64,000 nt of DNA from Flavobacteriaceae bacterium PS02293 (GCA_029960045.1 JASCOV010000002.1:682001-746000), one strand, 5' to 3'. Shown: positions 17,523 through 25,998, counted from the stretch's first letter. Numbers and translations are program-made. The notes: generated by a model from the sequence alone, not told the origin.

Positions 17523-17583
17523 AAAAAAATAAATAATGTCCAGCTTCATAGATTTTGGAATTGCCCAAAAACAATACAACAGA

Positions 17584-18519
17584 ATGAATAGAATCACTCA
17601 ACTTTTCGGAACCAAATATCCAATTGTGCAAGGTGGGATGATTTGGCATTCAGGATGGCGATTGGCTTCGGCAGTTTCTAATAATGGCGGACTTGGATTG
17701 ATTGGTTCAGCTAGTATGTATCCGGATATCCTAAGAGAGAATATCAGAAAATGTAAAGAAGCTACGGATAAACCTTTCGGAGTCAATGTTGCTTTGCTTT
17801 ATCCGAATCTTGAAGAGATTATCAATATCATTTTGGAAGAAGGTGTGAAAATAGTTTTTACATCGGCAGGAAATCCAAAAACCTATACTGAGACTTTAAA
17901 AAAAGAAGGCATCAAAGTCGCTCACGTTGTATCGAGTGTGAAATTTGCCGTGAAATGTCAGGAAGCCGGAGTAGATGCCGTTGTTGCTGAAGGTTTCGAA
18001 GCTGGTGGACATAATGGAAGAGACGAAACGACAACACTTTGCCTGATTCCTAATGTCAGAAAACATATTGATATTCCTTTGATTGCAGCAGGCGGAATTG
18101 GATTAGGAAGCCAAATGAGAGCAGCAATGACTTTGGGTGCAGATGGTGTTCAAATAGGTTCTCGCTTTGCCGCAACAGTCGAAGCAAGTTCGCACGATAA
18201 TTTCAAGAATAAAATCGTTGACTTGAAAGAAGGCGATACCCAATTAACTTTAAAAGAATTGGCTCCGGTTCGTTTGGTTAAGAATAAATTTTATCAAGAT
18301 TTAGAAGCTTTATATGAATCTGGAAGAAATGTTGAAGCTTTGAAAGAAACACTTGGAAGAGCCCGTGCAAAACGTGGAATGTTCGAAGGGGATTTGGTTG
18401 AAGGCGAATTGGAAATCGGACAGGTTTCTGCTTTGATAGATGAGATTTTACCTGTTGAAAAAGTCTTTGAAAACTTAATTAAGGAATTCAACGAAGCGAA
18501 AGTAGATTTGACTTTATAA
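17584..18519 (+). CDS. Nitronate monooxygenase (NPD family, FMN-dependent)
   Basis: A TIM-barrel flavoenzyme that oxidises alkyl nitronates (class of 2-nitropropane dioxygenase). Diagnostic features are IVQGGMIWHSG near the N-terminus, NNGGLGLIGSASM, FGVNVALLYP, AEGFEAGGHNGRDE (catalytic His region), IPLIAAGGIGLGSQM and GADGVQIGSRFAAT (FMN phosphate binding). Family members start at the equivalent of the ATG at 17584 (311 residues). An in-frame ATG at 17536 adds 16 residues without family resemblance and is also downstream of the -7 box, so it cannot be excluded. It may protect against propionate-3-nitronate-like toxins. Confidence 0.88.
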   Translation: MNRITQLFGTKYPIVQGGMIWHSGWRLASAVSNNGGLGLIGSASMYPDILRENIRKCKEATDKPFGVNVALLYPNLEEIINIILEEGVKIVFTSAGNPKTYTETLKKEGIKVAHVVSSVKFAVKCQEAGVDAVVAEGFEAGGHNGRDETTTLCLIPNVRKHIDIPLIAAGGIGLGSQMRAAMTLGADGVQIGSRFAATVEASSHDNFKNKIVDLKEGDTQLTLKELAPVRLVKNKFYQDLEALYESGRNVEALKETLGRARAKRGMFEGDLVEGELEIGQVSALIDEILPVEKVFENLIKEFNEAKVDLTL

Positions 18520-18555
18520 GAAACAAGATAAAAGGCAAAAGAGTCAAGTTTGAAT

Positions 18556-18580
18556 GGCTTCGAGAGCCTCAGCCCGACAA
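18556..18580 (+). repeat. Half-element of a dispersed intergenic repeat
   Basis: A 25-bp copy of the element at 7712-7736 (two mismatches), again in a short intergenic gap between two plus-strand genes. Confidence 0.55.
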
Positions 18581-18614
18581 AAAAACTCTCCAACACTCAA
18601 ATCCTCCAACTCAA

Positions 18615-19043
18615 ATGTTCTCCAAGCAAGAAGCTCAACTATTAAAAACAGAATTCTGGACCGCTTTCGGAAAGGCTTTCCCGAGAAAATGGCTATTGTA
18701 TGATACCAAAATCAAAGATTTCTCTTTCAAATTCTATGCAGACAACAAAAAAGCTGAAGTGTCGCTTGATATCGAAATGAAAGATGAATTGTTCCGAAAT
18801 GCTTATTATGAGAAAATTTGGTCTTTGGAATCAATTTTAGAAGACGAGATTGGTGAGTTTACGAAAGAGGAGTTTTATACTTTGGAAAACGGAAAAGTGA
18901 TTAGTAGAATTTGGGTTGAAAAATCTGGAGTCAGTATTTTTAACAAACAAACTTGGCCGGACATTTTCGAATTCTTTGTTGAAAAAATGGATGGTTTTGA
19001 AAGACTCTTCTACGAGTATGAGGATTTTATAAAAGATGTTTGA
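18615..19043 (+). CDS. DUF4268 family protein
   Basis: A 142-residue soluble protein. It matches the DUF4268 pattern FWTAFGKAFPRKWLLYDTKIKDFSFKF at the start, then EMKDELFRNAYYEKIWSL, a RIWVEKSGVSIFNKQTWPDIFEFF core and a final ERLFYEYEDFIKDV. DUF4268 also occurs fused to restriction-like or DUF91 nuclease modules in other proteins; here it stands alone. The function is unknown. Confidence 0.8.
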   Translation: MFSKQEAQLLKTEFWTAFGKAFPRKWLLYDTKIKDFSFKFYADNKKAEVSLDIEMKDELFRNAYYEKIWSLESILEDEIGEFTKEEFYTLENGKVISRIWVEKSGVSIFNKQTWPDIFEFFVEKMDGFERLFYEYEDFIKDV

Positions 19044-19060
19044 TATAGATTATAATATTT

Positions 19061-19207
19061 TTTTGAACACAAAGAACACTGAGTTTTAGAGTTCACAAAG
19101 CCACTTCGTTTAAAAGAGCTTGTATTCTTCTTTAAGTTTTACGCCTTTGTGAACTTAAAATATCCATAATAATTAAAATAAAATCTTTGTGAACTTCGTG
19201 TTCAAAA
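19061..19207. repeat. Nested imperfect inverted repeat in an intergenic gap
   Basis: The outer arms TTTTGAACAC (19061-19070) and GTGTTCAAAA (19198-19207) are perfectly complementary. The inner arms GTTCACAAAG (19091-19100) and CTTTGTGAAC (19145-19154, repeated at 19185-19194) are too. The 147-bp element fills the gap between the DUF4268 gene and the small ORF and could fold into a long hairpin. Confidence 0.55.
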
Positions 19208-19234
19208 ACCGACATAATTAATTTAAAATAAGAA

Positions 19235-19471
19235 ATGAAAAACATTACAATAAAAGCCAACGATTTTTTTGAATTACTGAAGCTGAAAGACCAATCGATG
19301 TGGGATATCTTTGCACAAATGATTGATGGTGAAGAAAAGGAAATCGTTTTCCTAAATGATGATAAGGAATATATCTTCCATTACGTTTTGCCGACAACTG
19401 TAGAAAAATTGCAGGAAGACAAAGAGATTTTTGCTAAAGAATATTCGGACAAATTATCAGGAATTAATTAA
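19235..19471 (+). CDS. Small hypothetical protein (78 residues)
   Basis: I do not recognise it. The product is acidic, has no membrane segment or signal peptide, and reads as a compact alpha/beta domain: ITIKANDFFELLKLKDQ, an acidic turn, a strand KEYIFHYVLPT, then a helix VEKLQEDKEIFAKEYSDKL. The ATG is preceded by an A-rich stretch typical of flavobacterial start sites. It is convergent with pnuC. Codon use resembles the neighbours. The length, start context and plausible secondary structure support a real gene, but no function can be given. Confidence 0.6.
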   Translation: MKNITIKANDFFELLKLKDQSMWDIFAQMIDGEEKEIVFLNDDKEYIFHYVLPTTVEKLQEDKEIFAKEYSDKLSGIN

Positions 19472-19502
19472 AACTATTTCTCCAATCCTAAAAGAAGTAA
19501 TT

Positions 19503-20165
19503 TTAATTATTAGCCAAATTTTTCTTCCATTCGATATAACCAATAATTGCCATTGCTGTGAAAACAAAGTATTGCAAGCCTGTCAAGGCTAATCCTTTTT
19601 CGAACATCATCGGAACGCAAATAATGTCTGCAACAATCCAGAAAATCCAGTTTTCCAACAGTCGTTTTGCCATAAAATACATCCCGACAAGAAATAGGGA
19701 AGTGGTAACGATGTCTGTGTAATTTGCCCAATCCAGATGATAAAGCCCTAGTTTCACACCCTCCATAGAAAACATATTATCTATAAAAGGTTTGTAATAA
19801 TAAACAGTTCCAACGAAAAGCAAACTCCCCACAAACAAAATACTTCCAACTTTCCAATCGTTTACTTCCGCTTTCTTGACTTCTACGTGGATGTTATCTT
19901 CGGAGTTTTTTGCCCAAAGAATCCAGCCGTAGATACTCATTACTGTATAATAAACATTAATCAGCATATCGCCCAAAAGACCAAAAACAAACATTATGTA
20001 GATGAACAAAACGGTGGAAATAATCCCAGTAGGATAAACCCATATATTCTTCTTGATAGAGAAATAGACACTCAATAATCCAAATATTACAGCAATCGCT
20101 TCAAAGTAAATAAGGTAAGTTTCATAAGAATTATATTGTGCAGTAAGGGTTTCTAGGAAATTCAT
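19503..20165 (-). CDS. pnuC: PnuC-type nicotinamide riboside transporter
   Basis: A 220-residue inner-membrane facilitator for the NAD precursor nicotinamide riboside. About seven hydrophobic helices are visible. The family motifs are IYGWILW near residue 80, a TDIVTTSLFLVGMYFMAKRL segment, NWIFWIVADIICVPM and the following GLALTGLQYFVF. The length is normal. A TATCTTTG -7 box at 20178-20171 lies just before the start. I see no riboswitch or NadR-type operator, and no kinase gene (nadR/nrk) adjoins it. Confidence 0.9.
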   Translation of the reverse strand: MNFLETLTAQYNSYETYLIYFEAIAVIFGLLSVYFSIKKNIWVYPTGIISTVLFIYIMFVFGLLGDMLINVYYTVMSIYGWILWAKNSEDNIHVEVKKAEVNDWKVGSILFVGSLLFVGTVYYYKPFIDNMFSMEGVKLGLYHLDWANYTDIVTTSLFLVGMYFMAKRLLENWIFWIVADIICVPMMFEKGLALTGLQYFVFTAMAIIGYIEWKKNLANN

Positions 20166-20170
20166 AGTCT

Positions 20171-20178
20171 CAAAGATA
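20171..20178 (-). promoter_or_regulatory. -7 box of pnuC
   Basis: A perfect TATCTTTG on the minus strand, 5 bp before the ATG. The resulting leader would be very short or absent. Confidence 0.4.
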
Positions 20179-20186
20179 GTGATGTT

Positions 20187-20231
20187 TTTTCAAAATAAAA
20201 CCCTGTCTAAGTCCGAAACTCTAACAGGGTT
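20187..20231 (-). terminator. Terminator of the small T9SS protein gene
   Basis: The stem AACCCTGT (20231-20224 on the minus strand) pairs with ACAGGGTT (20206-20199). The loop is 17 nt and a T-rich tract follows on the minus strand. It insulates pnuC from the gene upstream. Confidence 0.75.
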
Positions 20232-20256
20232 GAAGAATGAATGTTTTAAACTAAAA

Positions 20257-21123
20257 TTATTCTTTTACTAATTTTTTGGTTATAGTATTACCCGCTTTGG
20301 TGGTTGCTGTGATGATGTAAGTTCCATTTTCCAGTGTGGCAACGTCAACAGATTTTGCAGAAGCTGGGATTTGTTTTATTGTTCTTCCTGTTAAATCTGT
20401 GATTTTGATATTGGAAACTTCTTCTGAGAAATTAGCAATAGATTTTACAGGGTTTGGATAAAGTGAAATTGCTTTGTTGGAAGAATCTAAATTTTCCACA
20501 CCTAATGTTGTTGCATTTCCTGTTGGGAATAGAATAAGATGCTGGTTGGCAGCACCTACATCATTATAAGAAGTAAAATTTGTAGCGCCACAGCCAGCTG
20601 CTTTTATATAACCTGGAGCAGTCTGACCATTAGAATTACCGCCTGGGAAAAAACCTGTTGAAGTTGATATTCCATCCGGGGCAGAGACTACAATTAGCAT
20701 TGCTGGTGAAGTTACCTCTGTTGGTGTTGTAAGTGGTACCTCTACTACAGTTCCAACCATAGCTGCAGTTATATTGATTGAGGCCTGTCCTTTCAGTGTA
20801 AGATTAGCATCCGATGTCCCTCCTGTACTGGCGTACACTTTTACGCTTACGGGAAAATTGGAAGCTGTTCCCAGTTGAAAACCGTGAACTGCAAAACTTA
20901 CTTTAGTTACTTGAAATTTACTGTAACCTAGAGCTGTAAGATTATACAAGCGGGCAAAATCATTTTGTGCTGTACTATTATTACCAGGACCACAGGAAAG
21001 TGTAGCAGTTGTAATAACATTGTTTGTAGTTTGCAACAGATTTATCTGAGCAAATGAGAAAAATGGTAAAAGCATTAAAGTTGTTAATGCAGTTTTTGTT
21101 TTTGTAAAATAGAATTTTTTCAT
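20257..21123 (-). CDS. Small secreted protein with T9SS type A sorting domain
   Basis: A 288-residue exported protein. The signal peptide is 1-25 (ALTTLMLLPFFSFAQ). A Ser/Thr/Gly-rich beta-sandwich region (26-205) has no recognised catalytic motif. The sorting tail (about 215-288) carries ISLYPNPVKSIANF, ITDLTGRTIKQI, LENGTYIITATT and a final TKKLVKE. The ATG at 21123 starts the signal peptide; the longer reading from 21159 adds a basic leader and is unlikely. A paired TGGGAYAGAA operator lies 98-127 bp upstream, so it is a predicted output of LytTR module 2. The ends of a deleted paralogue lie at 21370-21452. Confidence 0.87.
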   Translation of the reverse strand: MKKFYFTKTKTALTTLMLLPFFSFAQINLLQTTNNVITTATLSCGPGNNSTAQNDFARLYNLTALGYSKFQVTKVSFAVHGFQLGTASNFPVSVKVYASTGGTSDANLTLKGQASINITAAMVGTVVEVPLTTPTEVTSPAMLIVVSAPDGISTSTGFFPGGNSNGQTAPGYIKAAGCGATNFTSYNDVGAANQHLILFPTGNATTLGVENLDSSNKAISLYPNPVKSIANFSEEVSNIKITDLTGRTIKQIPASAKSVDVATLENGTYIITATTKAGNTITKKLVKE

Positions 21124-21184
21124 AGGAATTAATTTTTTTTGCCTACTCTGGAGTCGCATTTTCGGCTTTCTGCGTTTTGTCTCA

Positions 21185-21250
21185 CAAATATGGAAACCTG
21201 CTTTTGTATTTTGAAATTTCTGGGATAGAATGGCGATTTTTGGGATAGAA
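21185..21250 (-). promoter_or_regulatory. LytTR-type operator and promoter of the small T9SS gene (module 2)
   Basis: On the plus strand, TGGGATAGAA occurs at 21221-21230 and 21241-21250 (20-bp period). A 28-bp gap separates the pair from a minus-strand -7-like box CATATTTG (21192-21185). Predicted start near 21178. The block from the operator to the -7 region resembles 23404-23470. The distal half-site continues into the palindrome GATAGAATTCTATC (21245-21258). Confidence 0.75.
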
Positions 21251-21300
21251 TTCTATCAGAAGTATTTATTTGCACAAAATCTAAAAATTAATTGAGAATT

Positions 21301-21354
21301 ATTAATTCATAAACCTTTTCAGAATTAAAACTTTGAAAAGGTTTATGAATTAAT
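21301..21354 (-). terminator. Perfect 20-bp hairpin downstream of the T9SS gene relic
   Basis: The arms 21301-21320 and 21335-21354 are exactly complementary (core AAACCTTTTC / GAAAAGGTTT) with a 14-nt loop. The hairpin sits after the PLC-lectin gene and the relic and before the next operator, so it probably ends that transcript. A clear T-tract is missing. Confidence 0.6.
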
Positions 21355-21369
21355 GTTTGAAAAATGATA

Positions 21370-21452
21370 TTATTCTTTTACAGGTTTTTAGTTATTAATA
21401 ATGTTAACAGCTGTAAAATTGCTTTTGTTTTTCTGAGATAGAGTTTGTTCAT
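21370..21452 (-). pseudogene. Relic of a T9SS-secreted protein gene (internal deletion)
   Basis: From an ATG at 21452 the minus strand reads MNKLYLRKTKAILQLLTLL, closely resembling the signal peptide start of the gene at 21123 (MKKFYFTKTKTALTTLMLL). It then jumps straight to ITKNL followed, out of frame, by a nucleotide copy of the last codons of that gene (TAAAAGAATAA). The mature protein is gone. The open frame is only 24 codons (21378-21452). The flanking bases also match the 5' and 3' flanks of the intact gene. It starts 10 bp after the PLC-lectin gene. Confidence 0.65.
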
Positions 21453-21462
21453 AATGATCAAT

Positions 21463-23310
21463 TTAATTGCTTTTCCAGACAATATTTCCTGAAGGATCAT
21501 ATAGTTTCAAGCTTCCGTCGTTTTCCAAAACTAATTTTCCACGAATTTCTTCAACGTTGCGATCCAAAGAAATTATTGTTTTTGACTCCCATTTTTGATT
21601 TCCACCTTCATCTAAAACCACTAGATTTCCACTACTCTGCAGTTTCAGTACTGCGTTTTTGAAAGGAGTAAAGTTATTTTTTTCCATCGCTCCCCATATA
21701 AAATCGCTCTGTTTTCCGTCTTCAAATTTGTACACACATAGGTTGCCATCATCTTCCTGCATTCTTAAGATGTAGTTTTTATTAGCAGATATTAGATGAT
21801 TTCCTGCTTTTAGAGTTTCTAAAGTATAAAGAGTGTCCTTAAAATTATATAGGATAATTCCTTGAGTTACTACTTTTTCAAGAAAATCAACATAAATGAT
21901 ATTGGGTCTTTCAAAATTATGTACTTCAATCTGTTCATACAAAGTATCGATTAGCTTTTCATTTGCAGAAATTGCACTATTTTCAATTGAACTCATAACT
22001 TTTAAATTATCCCAAAAACTGCTAAAGGTTAAAGTCCATGAAAGCAAGAAAAGATAATCTTTCCCTAATCCGCCTTTTTCCTTCCATTTTTTAAGCTGGT
22101 CTTCTTTCATTTTTTCAAAATCAGAGGTATTCGCATACTTATCGAAGACGGTAATGTTTGTAGCTGGGGAAGCCTGATTATAGTCGTTATAACGAAAACG
22201 CCCCTGTACAGAATCAATATATTCAGGATAGTCGAAAACGAGTATCATTTTTCCCCTGACTTCTTTTAAAGGAATATTTGCTAAATTAATGTTTGTGGAA
22301 TCATTTTTATAAATTGAAGATTCATAACCTTTCAATAGTTTGTCAATTTTTTCTTTGGTATCTGCTGGGACATGTCCTGGAAAATCTCTGATATGTGAAA
22401 ATTTAACAAAAACGGTTTCAGTAAGATGAGTATTTAAAAAATTCTTAGTTTGATCGAGTATAGACTTTAAACTCTGTCCGTTACAACCCAAGTAGCCCTG
22501 AACAGTTCCGTCACCCCTATGATAAGTAACTAATTCACCATGATCATAATCCACACGAATATCAAGATATCTTGAGCCGTCCAATAATTGTTGCCCAACA
22601 GACCCACTTTGTGTTTTTGTTTTACCTTCTACGCTTGTTCCACTTACAGGGTTACAATTGCTCAACTCTGATAAGCCAGCATCGTGGCTACCCGGTATCA
22701 CTATTTGATTTAGACTAACACTGTCTGGCAGATATTTCATCCAACTGCCTGTGTCTAATAATAAGCCAAAAGGAGGAATTACATTTATTTTACTACTACC
22801 CTCTTTTTTGATTAAAAATGAAACTGTATATCCAAACGAATTATTAATAGCTTTAGCATTAAATTGTTTTTTTTCGTCGAAATAACAATTCGTACCGCTA
22901 AAAGACCACTCGTTACTACTAATCAAAGTGCCTGTACTCTTTTGTGCTAAGACTATGTCAGAAAAAGTAAACGTTTCCTTTTTGTTCCGAAGTACTCCTC
23001 CTGTAATAGTCAGTTTTAAATTCCCAATCAATGCGAAGTTTAATTTATCCGGATTTTCATTGAAAGTAGTATCTGTCTTTGATGCAGATATACTTTCATT
23101 ATACCAAGTAGCGACTTCTTTTGAACCCTTTCTTCCAATTTTAAACGTTATTTTTCCATCGCTTGAAACTGGCACTATAAGTCCATTTTTAATTTCATTA
23201 TCAGGATCTTGCCCATCTGTAATAGAGAATTTATTAATACAAAATGAGCCATCGACTATTGAGTAGCCATTTTTTAAAGAAATATAAAAATCGTTATCTT
23301 GATATGTCAT
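21463..23310 (-). CDS. PI-PLC-X-like phosphodiesterase fused to a bulb-type lectin domain
   Basis: A 615-residue protein. Residues 1-175 are beta-rich and unrecognised. Residues 190-500 form a PLC-like TIM barrel with IVIPGSHDAGL (His209), YLDIRVD (Arg252) and TYHRGDG (His264), the expected paired catalytic histidines of phosphatidylinositol phospholipase C-like enzymes. Residues 505-615 hold three bulb-lectin repeats (GNLCVYKF, SGNLVVLDEGGN, DGSLKLYDPSGNIVW), typical of mannose binding. There is no signal peptide and no T9SS tail, although the domains suggest an extracellular target. A paired TGGGAYAGAA operator precedes it, placing it in LytTR module 2. Confidence 0.82.
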   Translation of the reverse strand: MTYQDNDFYISLKNGYSIVDGSFCINKFSITDGQDPDNEIKNGLIVPVSSDGKITFKIGRKGSKEVATWYNESISASKTDTTFNENPDKLNFALIGNLKLTITGGVLRNKKETFTFSDIVLAQKSTGTLISSNEWSFSGTNCYFDEKKQFNAKAINNSFGYTVSFLIKKEGSSKINVIPPFGLLLDTGSWMKYLPDSVSLNQIVIPGSHDAGLSELSNCNPVSGTSVEGKTKTQSGSVGQQLLDGSRYLDIRVDYDHGELVTYHRGDGTVQGYLGCNGQSLKSILDQTKNFLNTHLTETVFVKFSHIRDFPGHVPADTKEKIDKLLKGYESSIYKNDSTNINLANIPLKEVRGKMILVFDYPEYIDSVQGRFRYNDYNQASPATNITVFDKYANTSDFEKMKEDQLKKWKEKGGLGKDYLFLLSWTLTFSSFWDNLKVMSSIENSAISANEKLIDTLYEQIEVHNFERPNIIYVDFLEKVVTQGIILYNFKDTLYTLETLKAGNHLISANKNYILRMQEDDGNLCVYKFEDGKQSDFIWGAMEKNNFTPFKNAVLKLQSSGNLVVLDEGGNQKWESKTIISLDRNVEEIRGKLVLENDGSLKLYDPSGNIVWKSN

Positions 23311-23403
23311 AACTTTATTTTTTTAAGTTAAAAGAATAATTTAAAATTTGTAAATCATTAAAAAATCTATTGATTATATTCACTTTCATACGTATTGCTT
23401 TCA

Positions 23404-23470
23404 CAAATATGAAACTAGTAGATGTGATTTTGGAAATTTCTGGGACAGAATGGCGATTTTTGGGATAGAA
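23404..23470 (-). promoter_or_regulatory. LytTR-type operator and promoter of the PLC-lectin gene (module 2)
   Basis: On the plus strand, TGGGACAGAA (23441-23450) and TGGGATAGAA (23461-23470) have a 20-bp period. The spacer TGGCGATTTT is the same as at 21231-21240. A 29-bp gap leads to the minus-strand -7-like box CATATTTG (23411-23404). Leader of roughly 87 nt to the ATG at 23310. Confidence 0.75.
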
Positions 23471-23506
23471 AATAAAATATAATTGATTATTACTGAAACT
23501 TGTTAA

Positions 23507-23548
23507 AAAATAAAGCGTTCTGATGTAAAAATCGGAACGCTTTATTTT
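23507..23548. terminator. Strong terminator after the module 2 regulator gene
   Basis: An 18-bp stem (23507-23524 with 23531-23548, core AAAGCGTTC / GAACGCTTT, one mismatch) encloses a 6-nt loop, with A/T runs on both sides. It ends the kinase-regulator transcript on the minus strand and separates it from the PLC-lectin promoter. Confidence 0.85.
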
Positions 23549-23571
23549 TAAAATATTATTCTGGAAGAATA

Positions 23572-24261
23572 TTAAAGGATTTGTTTTACCTTATCCAAAT
23601 AATTTTCTGAGATAGGAATATTAGTATTTCTAATAATTAGACTTTTGGTCGTGAACTTTTCTATCTTGTTTTTGTTCACTATATAAGCTCTATGCGTTTG
23701 TACAAAAGTAGAATTAGAAAGTTCTTCCATTATTTTTTTGATAGTAGAACGTATTTTATAAATTTTTCCGTCTGTATAGAAAAGCAAATAATTACCTTCA
23801 GATTCTATATAGTTGATTTTTTCAGTAGCCAATTCTACATTATACTCACCATCTTTCACATATATAAAAGGTTTACGTTTTGGTAAATTAGAGGATTGCC
23901 GGATAGCGATTTCCACCGAAGCAATTAGATCGCTGCTTTTGAAAGGTTTTGTAAGATAAGAATAGGGTGAGGTTGCCACTGCCTTTTCTATGATTTCGGG
24001 ATTTTCATAAGCAGTCAAATAAATGAAAGGAAGGGAATAATTGTCTTTGATATGTTGACCGAGAGAAATTCCGTCTTGCTCGTTTTCCCCAAGATTAATG
24101 TCTAAAATAATAATCGCTAAAGATTCTTTTTGTAATATTACCAAAGCCTCTTTTGCATTTTTTGCGTCGAAAACTTCATATCCGTTTTCAAGTAATACTT
24201 TTTTCGAAATCCGCCGGTTGAGAAAGTCATCTTCTACAATTAAAATTGTTTTCTTGGTCAT
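23572..24261 (-). CDS. LytTR-family response regulator (module 2)
   Basis: A 229-residue cytoplasmic regulator. The receiver domain has acidic residues Glu10, Asp11 and Asp12, phospho-acceptor Asp54 (IIILDIN), the YLTAY switch Thr and Lys in LTKPFKS. The LytTR domain (about 140-229) has INYIESEGNYLLFYTDG, TFVQTHRAYIVNKNKI and a late IPISENYLDKV. It lies 6 bp after its kinase gene in one operon ending at a strong terminator. It is paralogous to the regulator at 14051-14701. Three paired TGGGAYAGAA sites in this neighbourhood, including one ahead of its own operon, are its likely targets. Confidence 0.9.
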   Translation of the reverse strand: MTKKTILIVEDDFLNRRISKKVLLENGYEVFDAKNAKEALVILQKESLAIIILDINLGENEQDGISLGQHIKDNYSLPFIYLTAYENPEIIEKAVATSPYSYLTKPFKSSDLIASVEIAIRQSSNLPKRKPFIYVKDGEYNVELATEKINYIESEGNYLLFYTDGKIYKIRSTIKKIMEELSNSTFVQTHRAYIVNKNKIEKFTTKSLIIRNTNIPISENYLDKVKQIL

Positions 24262-24267
24262 AGTTTT

Positions 24268-25998
24268 TTATTTGAAATAAATTATTAATTCGAATCCATT
24301 ATCTGTTTTAGTTTCTATAGTTCCGTCAATCTGATCGATCAGCCCTTTTGTAATTTCAAGACCCAATCCTTTGTCGTTGGCCTGATTAAAATCAAATCCA
24401 TCACCGTTGTCGGAATAATAAAATTTATGTTTTTGTTCATTTTTTCCTTTAATAATTTCGATGTTGATGATGCCGATATTTCTTTTCTTGAAAGCGTGCT
24501 TCATACTGTTGCTTATGAGTTCTACTAGAATGAAACCAATTGGTAATGCTTTTCCGATTGTAATAGTTTCGATATCACAATTGATGTTGAGGTTGATTTT
24601 TTTTTGATGATTGTCATAAGATTCCTTTACGATTTCGGAAAGCTCAGTAATGTATCTTTTAAAATCTACGTCATTTACATTGTCTGAAACATTTAGCTTT
24701 TTATGAAGTAATGCCATAGAGTGGATACGGTTTTGATTGCCTCTTATCAATTCCTCGATATTGTTAAAATCTGCTGATTCTTTTTGGATTTCCAAAATAC
24801 TGATGACGTGTTGCAGGTTATTTTTAACTCTGTGTTGTAGTTCCGATAATAGATATTGTTTTTGTTTCAAAAGCTGGGTTAGTTCTCCCAGCTGTTGATT
24901 AATGATTTTATTACGATTATTAATTTGCCTGTTTTTTCCGAATAATAGAATTGAAGCTATCGCTATGACAGCCAATAAACTGCCAATCAAAATCATCTGA
25001 TTATCTTTATCTTTTATAGTGTCTTCTCTTTTATCGCTTAGGTATTGTTTTTCTAATTTTTTAATCTTCAGTTTTTCTTCTTTCGCAGTTAGGATCTGAA
25101 TATTCTGGTGGTATTGTTTAAAATAGTAATAAGCAGAATCCGTATTACCCAAGCCTTCAAACGCTTTATATCTTGACTCCGATAAATAATCTTTATACAA
25201 CAAATCTTTATCTTTATAAAAAACATATGCAGAATCACTATACAATAATGCTTTTGGATAGTTTCTCATTTTGACATATATGTAGGAGATGTTGTTGTAA
25301 TCAATGGCTAGTTGATTACGATTATAGGTTTTTTTGTTAATCTGTAAAATTTTAAAACTATATTCCAAAGTCTTTGTATAATTCTTACTTTTTGACATAT
25401 AGACACCCATTAATAAATAAGAATCAATCAAATCCTTTTGGTTATTATATTTTTCGGCATATTTTTCTGCTTGTTTTGCATAAGAATATAATAGGTCAAA
25501 TTTATTTACGAATCGATAATAAGAACTTCTTCTGATACAATACGTGCTGTACAATTCTTCCAGATGGTGGTCTTTATATTTTTTATAAGCTTTATTTAAA
25601 TAATAATTTGTCAATTCAAAATTTTCTGACTTTTCATAAGCCAGGGCAATCATCAGGTAAATTCTGCAAGACAAAGAATATAAGTGTGCATTCTCAGCAT
25701 CATCCATTATGTTCAGTAAAATTTTTAATGATTCTACTGATGAATCTTCTTTTTTATCAAGCAGGACAGCTTGTCGAAAACGTGTTTCTAATTGTCGGGA
25801 CTTGCCTGTTTTAGTTTGATCAAATCTGTTTGACTGTTTATATAAACTATCCGTTTTCTTCTGAGCAAGGTCAAATTGATAATTTTCAATAAGGCTATCG
25901 ATCTTCTTTATTTCCCTATCAATAGTAATGTTTTGAGCCAGAACCATATATCCTGTAAACAGAAGTAAAAGAATGACAGTTTTAAACAATGATTTCAT
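24268..25998 (-). CDS. TPR-containing sensor histidine kinase (module 2)
   Basis: A 576-residue inner-membrane kinase. Signal peptide 1-22 (LFTGYMVLAQN), TPR-like helices over about 30-320 outside the membrane, one span at about 335-357 (MILIGSLLAVIAIASILLF) and a coiled coil. The HisKA_2 box LQHRVKNNL has His389, and the HATPase domain has FILVELISNSMKHAF, DNGDGFDF and GLGLEITKGL. The open frame extends to 26019, but that codon lies inside the -7 box at 26017-26024, so the ATG at 25998 is the start. It is co-transcribed with the LytTR regulator (6-bp gap) and is a paralogue of the kinase at 12370. Confidence 0.9.
   Translation of the reverse strand: MKSLFKTVILLLLFTGYMVLAQNITIDREIKKIDSLIENYQFDLAQKKTDSLYKQSNRFDQTKTGKSRQLETRFRQAVLLDKKEDSSVESLKILLNIMDDAENAHLYSLSCRIYLMIALAYEKSENFELTNYYLNKAYKKYKDHHLEELYSTYCIRRSSYYRFVNKFDLLYSYAKQAEKYAEKYNNQKDLIDSYLLMGVYMSKSKNYTKTLEYSFKILQINKKTYNRNQLAIDYNNISYIYVKMRNYPKALLYSDSAYVFYKDKDLLYKDYLSESRYKAFEGLGNTDSAYYYFKQYHQNIQILTAKEEKLKIKKLEKQYLSDKREDTIKDKDNQMILIGSLLAVIAIASILLFGKNRQINNRNKIINQQLGELTQLLKQKQYLLSELQHRVKNNLQHVISILEIQKESADFNNIEELIRGNQNRIHSMALLHKKLNVSDNVNDVDFKRYITELSEIVKESYDNHQKKINLNINCDIETITIGKALPIGFILVELISNSMKHAFKKRNIGIINIEIIKGKNEQKHKFYYSDNGDGFDFNQANDKGLGLEITKGLIDQIDGTIETKTDNGFELIIYFK

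Noticed and set aside
17536..17583. N-terminal extension of the nitronate monooxygenase
   Set aside because: The 16 extra residues lack family similarity, although promoter position does not exclude this start.
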